From Patiria pectinifera (Eukaryota; Echinodermata; Asteroidea; Valvatida; Asterinidae): a stretch of 64,000 bases of DNA. The notes below the pieces were generated by a model, which ran no database searches, was not told where the DNA came from, and was given only the letters and a program-made list of their open reading frames with translations. This document shows, in pieces, positions 1 to 43,816 of the stretch. Made by a program: the position numbers and the translations under genes. Numbering within the stretch: the first letter of the stretch is position 1; every line of letters begins with the position of its first letter. The stretch is taken from NCBI GenBank assembly GCA_029964075.1, contig CM057148.1:27025916-27089915 (forward strand). Reading direction: 5' to 3'.

Positions 1-957
1 AAACAGCTTATGGGTATGGCTGGGTACCAGAATACAGGATTAGGAGACAGAAGATCGCAGATGAAGACTGGTCAGAGCATAGGGCTGAATCAGCTTATGG
101 CTATGCCTCTGGTTTCCCAGGGAGAAGAAGGAAAACTCAATGAAAGTGGGGAAATGTTTCCGAGGGGTAACTTTGGGTGAAATTAGGAGATGTCATATTT
201 AGGAAAACATAGCTTATATGACACCATTTTTGAGTAAAGTTAGACTGACCATGGACTGACATAATGGTCAGTCTGGGGGAGTACCCTTATGAGGTCATTT
301 GTGACCTGTTCTGTCAAAAGCAAACGCTTCTGGGCAGAGGTTGAAATTAAGATAGGGTCAAAAAAAAGCTGTGGGGGTGATTTTTCATCGATTTTCTAAT
401 TTTTGCATATTTGTAATCCTGAACATGTCTAAAATATACTATAAAAGTTTGAAACCCTAATTTGAACTCTAAATACAGTATTTTTGATGATTTGTTAAGG
501 TATATCAGTTAAAGAAAATACTGTTTTGTGACATTCTTGGCCATTTTCTCCGTTTTCTACTTTTCGACACAATGAACTTCAAACTAGCATAACTCTGCCC
601 AGGAATGACCGGTTTCAAAAATTAAACCACCTTTTTAAAGGAAAAAGAACATATTTTAACAATATGCAAAAATCTCATTTTTGACCTTATGCCCAGAAAA
701 GTTTGATTTTGACAGAACAGGTCACATTTTCCCCTGTACAAGGGTGAAATCACAGTCTTGGTATGCTGTGGGTGTATTGCTTGGAAAAGAGTGACGTGAA
801 GACCTTGGGGTGTAATGTGGAACACCTGTTGTGAGAGTGGCAGTATGGGTGCTCGGGGAAAGTCTAAATTTCAGTCTCACAGTATCGTCACGAATTGACA
901 CATGTCCGCATGACATAAATGTGTGTATCTTTTGGCTGTTGAATTGAGAGGACTCAC
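1..957 (-). other. HIPK: HIPK intron (3' part cut by the window edge)
   Basis: No recognisable HIPK exon follows exon 12 inside the window. The vertebrate continuation (a conserved CVTVHDSPYSD-type segment) is not found in any frame here. The stretch is mostly taken up by one inverted-repeat MITE (299-726). Confidence 0.6.
299..726. repeat. MITE family C, copy 1 (GTGACCTGTTCTGTCAAAAG termini)
   Basis: About 430 bp with terminal inverted repeats: GTGACCTGTTCTGTCAAAAG at the left and its near complement (TTTTGACAGAACAGGTCAC) at the right. Internal TTCTGGGCAG and CTGCCCAGGAATGA words are also inverted. It matches the copy at 14508-14936 over its full length in the same orientation. No coding capacity. 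Confidence 0.85.
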
Positions 958-32418
<31,461 letters not shown>

Positions 32419-32518
32419 TCAGTTAATAACAATGAAACCACTGCAGCTGACAATGGAACAATGACTACATGATGTCAACATCTGGGGAAGAACTGAGGCA
32501 CAGTTCTGAGGCATGTGT

Positions 32519-32805
32519 TACAATGCAAAACTATCAGATGTGAAACCAAGACCAACTTAAAAAATAACACTTACAGAATAAAAGACAAGTAACTAAATGC
32601 TTTGTACATGATAGACACACATACACACATACAATGTATGTTGAAATCATTACAAAGCATGTATTTGTTTACAATGCAAAACTATCAGATGTGAAACCAA
32701 GACTGACTTAAAAAGTAACACTTACAGAATAAAACCCCAAGTAACTAAATGCTTTGTACACGATAGACACACAAACACACAGCTGTTGAAACCATTACAA
32801 AGCAT
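32519..32805. repeat. 151-bp direct tandem duplication
   Basis: CAATGCAAAACTATCAGATG at 32521 recurs at 32672, followed in both by ACACTTACAGAATAAAA and CTAAATGCTTTGTACA. Two units with a few substitutions, about 130 bp upstream of the HIPK start exon. Confidence 0.9.
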
Positions 32806-33441
32806 TATCTCCAATAATCTGAACTACACGTAAGAACATCAACATTGCAGTTTCTAAATTACAGAACGATTGTTCATTATGACACATGTACCATTAATAA
32901 ATCACACAGACCTGACTGATATGTTCGTACTATTCATATTACGATATGATTTTTCAAGCCAATGAATTCACTTTCACACATCCCTTGAATGCAACATTGG
33001 CTAGTGAGGAAGCTGTAGTTACTGACTCACTGCAGCAATGCATCATGGGAATGGATTCATCTACTGATCTAGGACCGTGTAATAAACTCATGAATGTTGT
33101 CTTGACGCAAGCTCATGCAAAGGTAAAATGCAGCACATTCAGTAATCAGAACAAATACTCATAGGAATTTACACAAATAGTCTACATAATTATACAAGAA
33201 ATGCATTCATTTTAGTAACAATTACACTTTTTGTACGATGATCAATCATATCAGCAATACTGATGCAAAACCTAATGTTTGGAATTTGTGCCAAACATGC
33301 AAATTATTTTCCTTGAAAGTGCATTCAACATTTTGTGTTGAATGCAATGCAATTTCCAGAACAGTTCACTAGAAATGCTTACTGCGAAATATATCACCAA
33401 ATTGAATTCTTTTTATACTAAATTGGCATGGGATTGGGAGA

Positions 33442-33970
33442 TTAAAGGGAAAATACAGCATTTGCAAACAACAAAAAATAAAACTACAAAATCATTTTGA
33501 AATACCTTGCTGGACTGTTAGTGAATGACAGTGTAAAGCATCCTGTAAAATCATGGCACCTGGTATACTGTCATTTTCAAGAAAAGTGGTATTTTTGTAT
33601 CAATTTCCAACGCTGGTCGGCCGACCAGCGTTGGAAACTGGCTTTTTTTTCTTCAAATACTGGCCCCAATTGACCATCGCAATTGTTTGCAATCGATTAC
33701 ACACCTATGAACGGGTACAAGCCAGCTAGACTGGTTCCCTGACCTTACAATTCCCCAATGTATGTAAATTGCTCTGTTTCTTCTTATATTGAGTCAGGGA
33801 ACCAGACTACAGGAAAATGATTGTTTTTCTTGGATTTTATAGAATTTTCGAACCCAAAACCTCAAAAAAGTCAGTGTAACTATATTTGCTATATATTTCC
33901 AACCCCCCAATTCCATCCATTTCTGAAAATTACAGCAAAAGCAAATGATGTAGGCCTATATTCCCTTTAA
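33442..33970 (+). repeat. MITE family B, copy 5
   Basis: Full-length, about 1 kb upstream of the HIPK start exon. Ends TATATTCCCTTTAA. Confidence 0.95.
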
Positions 33971-35090
33971 GCTTTTAACGGAATAAATTAATTTAATCAC
34001 ACGTACAAAATGTAGCAGCTGGCACAGGGAATTTTTCACAAACTGTACGTTTAGTCTCCTGTACATATCATTTTTGCTGTCAATGCAAAAAAACCGTGCA
34101 GGATTGGTATGCGTGTTTGTAAATATTGACATCAAGATATACATGTATTCATGAACCTATGCAGTCCATGGCAACAAGCTGCCATTGCCGCTATATGCAA
34201 ACACAGAGGAAGTCATGATCCTCAGCGATATATCGCCTGATGTCATCAGATCATACAAGCTACGTACGTACTGGTATGTCCATGTAAGTATCTGAATATA
34301 ATAGCCATTACGTACGTGTATGCACACTGCTCTGACAATTGTTCAGTGGGTGTTCCCATTTTGACCTGCATTGAGAACCAACGTAAGCACAAAGCAGGAG
34401 TACATTGCACAATTAACCACTAGGAATTCTTGCCATTCTAAAATGGAATGATCATTTTGAATGAATCATTCAAACCACTGATACTTTACAACTATAAACG
34501 CACTCTCTGGCCGACAAACTGAGTGCAGTCAAAATCAATCATCTGTTTTTAATAGTTAAGACTTCCCTTGTTAATTTGATATAGCCATGCTTTTGACTGG
34601 AGGTGATTGATATGTCAGCTGTGCCTACCAGTTACCTCTTTTGTCTGTTGATGGAGTTTGACTAGTCACAGTGTTTACAGGAATGTGATCTGACTGTTTT
34701 TAACTAGTCTGTACAAAAATGCATGGCACGGAAAGTGTAAGAATTTTTGACTGTCTTAGACTGATCAAGCCACAAAAATGATTGTAAATTTGGAACTAGG
34801 TTTGTAATTTATTACAATGCTTTCTAACATGTCTAATAGGTAAATATATCTCTTTTCAGGATGGGAGCTGTTACCCTATATAGTGCACATGCGTTCACAC
34901 ATTGGAAAGTACGGAAGCACTTCATATGACTAACAAGAATGAAAGTTTGCATTTTATATCAACAACTACTTCATCAGATGCCTTCACAATCACACCACAA
35001 TATGCAAAACAAACGTGAAATAGTTCATCTATTGGATTTAAGCAAACTTTGAGCCCTGTGTGTAAAAATGGACCATCACAAATTGTTGGT

Positions 35091-35413
35091 TTAACCCTTA
35101 CCCACCTCACTCCTCCAAAATCCTCCTGGCGGTTTTGGAGGATTCTAGAGGATTGAGGATGAATGGTGATTGATTCAAATGAGGACTCTGGAGGATTGAG
35201 GATGACTGGTGATTCAAGCACATGAGGATTTTGGAGGATTGAGGATGAATGGTGATTGAAGCACAAGAGGATTTTGGAGGATTGAGGATGAATGCATTTT
35301 GAGGCAGGACTGTCTGACAATTTTGAAAATTTAGGCAGAGTTGCAAAATGTTGGAGGATTTTGGAGGATTGAGGATGGTTGTAAGCAACAAGGGCCTAGG
35401 GGGTTAGGGTTAA
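35091..35413. repeat. Family E element with ~60-bp internal tandem repeats
   Basis: Starts TTAACCCTTACCCACCTCAC and ends CTAGGGGGTTAGGGTTAA. The interior has about four units of GATTTTGGAGGATTGAGGAT plus GAATGGTGATTGAAGCACA. Lies in the spacer upstream of HIPK. Confidence 0.83.
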
Positions 35414-35670
35414 AGGGTGATGTCATGTTAACCAGTTCGCGCCGGGATTATTTTGACATGGACCGCACCCAGTCGATGCCAGACGGGTTCAGGCCGTCTT
35501 CTGTGGGGAGCACACCCTGATATTTCTGGCCTCGCTCGCTAGTACAAGTGTGGATGACAGATATTTCCAGCCTCGCTCGTTGCGTGTTTATCCGTCATCC
35601 ATTCTGAATACCGCAAAACCTTTGCGTGTATACATGTAGGGCCTACATGTCATCTGACGTGAAATGGTTA

Positions 35671-35941
35671 GGCCAAAAAAATATATATTTCTGCTTCCGA
35701 TTACATGGCAAATGAAAATAGGGTAGGTAGGTAGGTAGGTAGGGAAATAATTTTATTTTGCCAATTTTTTTTGTGTACGATCATATGGAGGCGTCTGTGG
35801 GTAGTCAAGAGTAAAAGGTAGAAATTGATGGTTTTGGGTGTTTTATCCTCATTTTTCCAATAAAAAAATTAGGGTAGGGGCTGTCAGAATAGGGTAGGTA
35901 GGGAAACCGGAAGCAGAACTTTTATTTTTTTTGGCCTTAAT
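35671..35941. repeat. Family K-like element with GTAGG tandem run
   Basis: Left end TTAGGCCAAAAAAATATATA then TTCTGCTTCCG; right end CGGAAGCAGAACTT then TTTTTTTTGGCCTTA. The interior carries a (GTAG)n run at about 35722-35742. Confidence 0.78.
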
Positions 35942-36881
35942 ACCTTTCATTTCCCCCCCCCTCCCTAAAGTGGTAGTACATGTACTAACTAAAAGTTTGT
36001 TCATTTGTTTGGTGAAACAAGAACTCCTATTCAACGTTACCTACTATCACCCTTCAACATGCCCACTGGTACCCCCGGGGCTGCAGGTCTGTTTACTAGC
36101 TGTAGACAGCACCAGAATACTCATGAGCTGTGAAGCTATGTAATCTGGTACACCACTCAATAGTCTGGCTACAAGCTACAGACACTCGGTCTAGCAACGG
36201 CCTGAGCCACACACATGTTTAGAATACAATGCCACAAGACCTGACCAGCTTACAAGCGGCAATCATCTCACTTTGTCCTCTTTATATTGAGGCATGTGAA
36301 ATCATCAGTCATAGATGATGTCAGATTATATCAAACTTCAAAGGATATTTGCTGTGGAAACTTAATTTGTGTACATTAATTTAATCAACAGGATTTTTGC
36401 TGAAGGGTCAATGTCAAAAAATGAAACTTCTCCGGAATCAAACAAAATACAGACTTGCTGACCCTCGCTGAATATATGTTTTAATTCTTTTTACATATTT
36501 TGCTTCAACTGATATGATTTCTGTGTATAGTTTAATTAATCTGTTTATAATATTCAGTTTTTTAATCTATCAAAGTGCAGTTTATTTTGTTTGTTTAAAT
36601 AAATATCTTTGATATATCGTCATTATTTTGTTTCATTTTAGATATATATTTAGATTTAATTGTACATGTTTGATTACTGTGTGAAGTTTAACTTACATGA
36701 AATTGGCAGTAATTATTTAAGTGTAATTTACTCATCTTGTTCGATTTCTGAGTGGAATTGATTTGTATTGTTTTCTGTTTATTATTTAACTACTGTTGTT
36801 CGTTGGGTCCTATCGTATTTTGGTGTTTTTTTAAAGTATTTCTTATGTTTTGTTCTTACTTTTACAAACTGACTTAATTAA

Positions 36882-37101
36882 TTAACCCCTAACTCCCCAG
36901 CCTAATTTACTAGGAGCCATACTCATTCAGGCAAATTCCAACACCCACATGGGAAATTGTACACACACACTGTTGGAGTTTCTGGAGGTATGCCAACCCC
37001 AGTGTAAAAGACCATCTGTTTAGGGGTACTGTACCTATCCCAACAGATTTAAACACTAACCTACTGTTGGAGTTTGATTGGTTATGGGCTGTTAGGGTTA
37101 A
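36882..37101. repeat. TTAACCCTAA-ended element with GTTGGAGTTT words
   Basis: Starts TTAACCCCTAACTCCCCAGC and ends GGGCTGTTAGGGTTAA, like family E. The interior repeats ACTGTTGGAGTTT and its complement instead of the AATCCTCC word. Confidence 0.72.
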
Positions 37102-37250
37102 TGTTTCAGTTTGTTTTATATGTACTTTTATGATTTAAATTGCAAAACAATACCTGCATGGCTGCCATGGGATTATGCACATTTCATGGAAGATAGATTT
37201 GTTCCAACAAAAATATGTTCCATTATGTGTAAATCGGTAAAACAAACTGT

Positions 37251-37791
37251 TTAAAGGGAATGTACATCATTGGCTTTTGCTGTAATTTTCAGAAATGAAC
37301 TATTAAGAGGGGTTAGTATTTAATAATAGATAAACTATTGTTACACTGACATGGTTGATGTTTTGTGTTCGAAAATGCTGGAAAAACCAAGAAAAACAAA
37401 AATGATCAAGAAGTCTGGTTCCCAGACTCCACTAAAGATAAAATGGATCCATTTATAGATGCCAGAAAATTGTAAGGTAAGGGAACCAGTCTAGCTGACC
37501 TACACCCGTTCATGAACATGTAACCAATAGCACACAAAATTTGGACTGAAAAAAATTGTAAATTTTGAGCAGTAGTTGCTAAAATAATAGTTAGGTTTTT
37601 TGGACGGTGGTCGGCCGACCACTGTTGGAAATGTATACAAAAATACCATTTTCTTGAAAATGACTTCACACCAGGTGCCATAATTTTACAGGATGCTTTA
37701 GACTGTCATTTACCAACATCCTAGTAAGGTATTTCGGAAAAACTTGGTAGTTTATTTTTCGATGTCTGCAAATGTTGTATAGTCCCTTTAA
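37251..37791 (-). repeat. MITE family B, copy 6
   Basis: Starts TTAAAGGGAATGTACATCAT, core GGTGGTCGGCCGACCACT, ends AGTCCCTTTAA. Subgroup shared with copy 2. Confidence 0.94.
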
Positions 37792-38201
37792 GTTTTTGTG
37801 TGTAGCAATTTATAAGAAATGTAATGAGCTGCAGTTAGTGCACATTACATCAGCACACAGTGCTTGTTTGTACCCCCTTGTTTACTATTCATCCAATTGT
37901 TGTGATCATTAACATTGACCCCCAATAATTACACCACTTCCTCACACTGTAGTCACAGGTCAACCATGGAGCTTCTCTGCCACAGGCTACAGAATCCTTC
38001 CTCAACCCTGTCATGTATTTTTCCACTGACCTGCTTTTTATATACAGGCCTACTTACCATTATTTTCAGAGGAAATACATGTTAATTGACTCAAGTCAAC
38101 AATAACCACAGCTCAAGGTCCCCTATTTACTATAGTACAGGATTCAGTCAGTGTGGTTTGATGAACAGAGAACATGAGGGGGGCTGAGGACACGGAAAGA
38201 T

Positions 38202-38398
38202 TTCCGTATACGAAGTTCACTCAACACCCTGTGTACAAACCCTGTGAAATTGGACTGAACAATTCTAAGTGATTTCTAAGAAAATGCTTGTATTTTCTCA
38301 CTGCTCAAATTGACTTTGATGACATGAAATTGCTATCTGGGGGCTTGTTAGTCAATACAGAGGAAAATTAGTGAACTTCGTATATGGAAATCTTTCCT
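38202..38398. repeat. Inverted-repeat element, ~197 bp
   Basis: Left arm GAAAGATTTCCGTATACGAA then GTTCACT; right arm AGTGAAC then TTCGTATATGGAAATCTTTC. Arms ~27 bp with one mismatch. Confidence 0.82.
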
Positions 38399-39763
38399 GA
38401 GGACACTAATGTTGGATAGGGATTAGGGACGAGTGGAGGGTGGGGGGACCAAGTCCCCAGATGATGTAGAATAGGCTGCGCCCTCGCATCGCATCGCAGT
38501 GTGAACGATGGTATGAACTATCTTTCTACCTTCGTTCTGTGGTGAACTTGTTTTCGTAAGAAAGCACCCTTCAATATTATGCTGTAATGGAGTACCGAAG
38601 TATGATGTCTTTGTTCTGGTTTATGCACTGGTATATAGCGCATTGATATCAACGCACACTTAAGTTATGCGCATGAACAAGAATACACAGGGAAAACTTT
38701 TATATTGATAATGATATCCCCTCGCACAGAATAGAGTAGCATACCAATTTGTTTTTGTAATTTACATTCGTTGAGTATTTGTCGGTCAATTAGAATGTAA
38801 TCGTGCAGGAAAAATGTTAAAACATTTCCTTTAGGCTTTATACTAGGCCTGATCATGTCTCCACCATTATCAACGAACATAAGTTGCGAAATGTGGATGC
38901 CGATGGAGCATGTGGAGTGATGGTGCAACATTGTAAAAATTACTAAAAACACATGGAAAATCAACTTTACTTTGTCGTCATTTTATAGTACTTGTCTTTA
39001 AACTGAATAAATGACATGATTTATAAGTTAGAACATGTAGTCCTACCCACTGTGCACAATGATGGCCATGTTAGTGTTACATAAATGGTACAGTCATAGT
39101 CGGTGATGTACAAAATGTAGTCTGCTGTTTGATCATAGTTTGCGTCCTTTCTCTTTTTAGAGCAAGGAACAGAAAGAAAAAAAGAAATTAAGCACACAAT
39201 CGAAATTACAAATTGTGTTGTCAACAACCCAAATGACTTCATATTCTTTAAGACATAATCATTTTTGATCCAGATACCTTTTATTTGAAACAGTTTTGGA
39301 GGGTTTCGGCTGCGTTTTCATCGCCAAATCGTTGAGGTCTTCGACTCGGCTATCACGAGGCTCAGGAATTCTGCCACCAGACAATGAAATCTCCAAACGT
39401 AAAACGTGTCGTGTCCTTTCCAAATGGCGTTGTTTATCTCTCGATTTCCTTTATTTCGACAATCAAATCCACCAGATTTTGCCCCGATGTGGTGGTACAA
39501 TCTCTAAATAGTTCTCCAGGCGTGGATTGGAGGGGGAGGTAGCGCATTTCGGGGCAGTTTTGGATGTTTTTTCTCCCCATGTCGCGCCATTTCTTCAACG
39601 TTTCTCTTTCATCATGTCTCGTCGTATCGCGTAATAGTCGTATGTTAATTCACTGGAAATGCAACATCGCCACAGCACATCAGCTGCGCAATGACGTCAT
39701 GGAAACCACCATTCTACTCAATAGGGAGGTTTGCGTTTTATTGCGAGCAATATTATTAACCAC

Positions 39764-39792
39764 ACGTACATGTACATGTACATGTACGTGTA
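39764..39792. repeat. TACATG microsatellite
   Basis: Short run of ACATGT units. Confidence 0.85.
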
Positions 39793-40532
39793 TATTTTGC
39801 GTTTAATCAATGCTCGTTATAGTTTACTTAATGAAACAATGAACAAATAATTAAAATATCTAATGATAGTGCAATTTGAAAGAAAAATCAACCTAAGCTT
39901 AGTACCCAGTCACTCAGCACTTTATAATCCCTTTTTATAATCCCTCTTTTTTGTAGCAAAAACAATATCATAGGTCCTGTTTTGATTTCCATTTTGTCAA
40001 GTTTTCAATCCAATCATTATGAGAATTTTTTGTTTTCCTTCAAATAAAAAGGGATGCTAAAAATTAATCTCCTTCCTTGTTGGTTTGTGCCAAAATTTGG
40101 ACCCTGCAAATCCAGTATCTCGTGTAGTCCATGACGTGAGTTTGACTCGACACAACTCTACCCAGGTGTTGATAAAATCTGTTCTGCCGTGCTATTTTCG
40201 AAAATATTTATTGATTACTATTTTTCTACTAAAATTAAATGTAGCTGGATTTTTTTTTTCGCTCTACGGGTCATTCACAAATTGAACTTTACAAATTCCG
40301 AATTTTATTGTTGGCCCAACGATAATACAGGCAGATCTTCTTGGTGCAAAACTCAGAATAAAACATTTTTTCCAAAGTGTTGGAGCTATAGCTCCATGGT
40401 TGCAGTGACCCGGATATTAGGCGCGGTTCTAGAGCCAACATTTTTGGGGGCTAGCAGGGCGGATCTAAGGAAGCGTGCTGAAATGTAGACCGGTTATTTT
40501 CTCCAGACACTAAGGCCTCCAAAAATCAATAG

Positions 40533-40580
40533 GTGTGTGTGTGGGGGGAGGGGGGAGGGGGAGGGGGGGGAGGGGGAGGC
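40533..40580. repeat. G-rich simple repeat
   Basis: GGGGGAGGGGGGAGGGGGAG-type purine tract, with quadruplex-forming potential. Confidence 0.85.
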
Positions 40581-42825
40581 TTGTGCCATATTTTCAATGG
40601 GGAGCGCTAATAAAATCCTTCAATCAGGCACACTATATTAACTACAAATGCACGACTATTTCTTTAGGGGGAGACCGTTCGCATGTACGTCACATTCCTT
40701 CTTTTTGCTAAGGCAATTTTTTAATGATTTTTTTTGGGGGGAGGGGGGCTAGACAAAAAAAGAGGGGCTAAAGCCCCCTCCCATAGAACCGCCACTGTCG
40801 GATATAAAGATTCGTGAGGAGAAAAAAAAATCGAAGTTGTAATTTTCCGTGTAAATCGCTAACCTTTCACGTGATATCTTTTTCAATATTCACTTCAAAT
40901 CGCCCCTTGGATCATCACTCGCGCACACCCACCCTCGCGACCAGTCGTGCAGTGAGGTCCCAGCCGCGTATGTGGATATTCCCGATCCCCCTCACAAAAC
41001 ACCCCCACGAGTCACAATGAGCATTGCCCCGCAACAGTCTCTAAAAATACACGTGCTCGATACACGGAAAACATGAATATTCATTGCCAAACCAGAAACA
41101 CAAAAGAAAATTTGATGAATATGTATGTATATGGAAAGTGCATTGTGTTTTTGGGTGCCGGAGGTCGTTACGTCAGCATTATTTGGAGTAGATTTGCAAA
41201 CAGGTGCATGAAGTGCTGTATCGGCATTTTGTGGAATGAGCGCGCGTGCTGTCGATTAAACACAATAGTTAGCAACACGTGGTACATACCGCGGTAACAG
41301 GTGAGGTCCTACTACAATTGTATTACAATGTAATAGGTTTTCCTGACAACAAAGTCTGTGTTTAGTGGAAGGTTTCCGGATTGCTATTGTCCGTAGTAGT
41401 AATTTTGGGCAGGTGGCGAACTGGACTACTGTGCAGTTGTGGGTTTTTGGGGGTGGGTACTGGGTGACGTGATTTTTGATGGTACATTGTATTTATTTTT
41501 TTAGAGAATATGATTTAAGTATAGGTATATATTTTTTCCTCACTTTTTTTTAATGAACCTGTTGATTCTCTTTATTTATAGGAGGTATAGGGTATTTGGG
41601 GGGGGGGGGACAGCAATGGAAATGAGGTTTTATTTTTTTTATTTTTATTTTTTTTGCGTTATCCCTGCTTTTCCACTGTATGGGGAAACTCTCTATGTTT
41701 ACTTTTTAATTCATGGTTCTTGATATTTTTGTATCATTACGTGGACATTGCGAATAAATCAAATCAAATCAAAATAATGTTCAGATGGAAACGCTGCACC
41801 AAAAGCCTTCTGACGGCTTTGGCGATATTACGCATTACACAATGTCATTGCATAGTAGTCTCCATAAGTTGAAGGGAAAAACTTGATTCACGATACCGTG
41901 TTTACAGTGTGCCCATACAACGTATTTGCATGGGTCTATAAACACGTGGTATTTGTAAACTTTAAGAATCACCATATGTTACAAGAAATAAACGTTGTGC
42001 AAAAGTATTGTTTCAGACCAGTATATTTATTATAAACACACTTATATAAATATTATTATTACTTATAAGTGTGTTTCTCTACTTTATGCTTTTCTATTTT
42101 GTTTCAAACTATCACCGGCTTTCAAGAATATACAGTAGGCATGTCAGTGAGGCGTAATCTCGGAGTACGTACGAACCGTATTGGATCCGGCAAATCGTCG
42201 GTATCAAACTCCGAGTTATTACTGTTGTTTGATTGAGTTAAGTGACCAACTATAGACTGGCTCCGGGCTGGCAGTACTTTTGTCTTGAATGTGCAGCGTG
42301 TATACTCGAACAAAGGTGTACATGTTCTGGTGGCGAACAACACATTATTTTTATTAAAAATAGGTCACAGTCTTTGAATCCATCTCATAAGCTCACTTGC
42401 TAGTAAGAATTGGGTCTTTGCGATGCATTGTTACGTTTGGGTGGAAAATAAAAAAACCTTGAAATTTGGCTCCGTTTGGTTCCGGAATTCCTCGGCGGTC
42501 TTATCTGGGAAGATGGACAAAATTTAAGAGTTTTGGTTTGGAGGCAAATGTTTCATATCGCGAACGATTTTCGAAATAATCCTATTAAAATTAAATCATA
42601 TTTACCATATTTCTGCTGTGGGTACTACCAGAGGACGTAAGTCATAAATGTGTGCCGGCGAGTGGGGGATGGGGGATGACCAAAATCAAAAAATTGTCCG
42701 GCCGTGGAAATTCAAAAAGCAAGGGCGGGGAAGGGGGGGGGGGGCTGGACACCACATAACACTTGGGGCGCTGTTCAAGATACAGATTTACATCTTTGTG
42801 AGTGCAGACCTGCCAATCGACTCCC

Positions 42826-43085
42826 ATAGACACCAATGATAATTACGCGCACTTCCAAACATATTAAAAATACTCACAACTCTCCAAGGTGTTTGAGAGA
42901 CCTATCAAATTAAAGCTTATTTTATCATCTTTAATTCTCTGTTCGATTTTTTTGGGAGATTAACTGATAACTGAGAAAATTCCATCCAAAGATGATCACC
43001 CTAGTCCTGAAGCCCATCGCAATTTTGAAAATGGACGCCTACGCTGCAATGCAAAATAGAGCCATTTTTAATAGGGCCAAGTTTA
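42826..43085. repeat. Family L repeat, diverged copy
   Basis: CCCATAGACACCAATGAT, AAAAATACTCACAACTCTCC and GCAATGCAAAATAGAGCC are in the same order as the better copies at 50549 and 54779. Confidence 0.65.
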
Positions 43086-43570
43086 TCAACATTTCACAGA
43101 AATACGAGTTGGCAGTCCTCTCTGCATAGCTTCCACCCTTTTTTTCTCTTTTTTTCTTCTATTTTTACAATTCCTCAAGTTCGAACAAAATGCTGTAATA
43201 CCTGAGAATTTGAGGACATACACAACAGATCTGCACCTTTTATTATACTCACACTTACATCAAAAACGGCGCATTTTAAGCTTTTGTTCTTTTTCTCCAT
43301 TTTTCAGTGCTATTGAATACGAAATATATTATCCGCTTTTTTTTTTGGTTTTGCACCACGAAAAGTGGGGGAATGATTTAATAGCCCCCCCCCCCCTCCC
43401 CGGTCAAAAATGGGGGTGGGGGGGTGTACCCTCCCCCTCCGGGATTTACGCCCCTGGTGCGTACGATCCACAGCGTGAAACACGTTTCGTTTTTTGACCA
43501 TTCGGTCCAGGGGCTTAGCAGCACATCGCATAATATCGACAAGACATGCTGGTTCTGTGCATTTTTTAAA

Positions 43571-43610
43571 CAGCGCCCTCACTTTTTATGCAACATCAAG
43601 TGAGGGCGCT
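43571..43610. promoter_or_regulatory. Small hairpin with paired GAGGGCGC motifs upstream of CCDC59
   Basis: CAGCGCCCTCACT and AGTGAGGGCGCT are inverted around a ~15-base loop, about 110-145 bp before the CCDC59 start codon. The AGGGCGC half-sites resemble CTCF/zinc-finger cores. Any regulatory role is inference. Confidence 0.35.
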
Positions 43611-43716
43611 ATTTGAAAACACCGAGCATGCACGACATGGTGTGGTTTGTAATTATAAATGTACAGTTTAGTATTCAAATAAGTGGAAATAACCTTTCGA
43701 ATTGTGTGAAATCATT

Positions 43717-43816
43717 ATGGGTAAAATGAACAAAAGTGGCTACTCTAAAGATTTTAGGAAAACGAAGAATGCAGGTCATCATCACACCCAGAAAATGATT
43801 GGAAACGTAACAGAAG
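43717..43816 (+). CDS. CCDC59: CCDC59 exon 1 (coding part)
   Basis: Residues 1-33 plus one base of Gly34. Lys-rich MGKMNKSGYSKDFRKTKNAG then HHHTQKMIGNVTEG. The donor is GAAG/GTAAGG. Confidence 0.9.

Noticed and set aside
36882-37101. Interstitial telomere repeats (TTAGGG at several places)
   Set aside because: They occur singly at inverted element ends as part of GGTTAGGGTTAA, not as tandem arrays.
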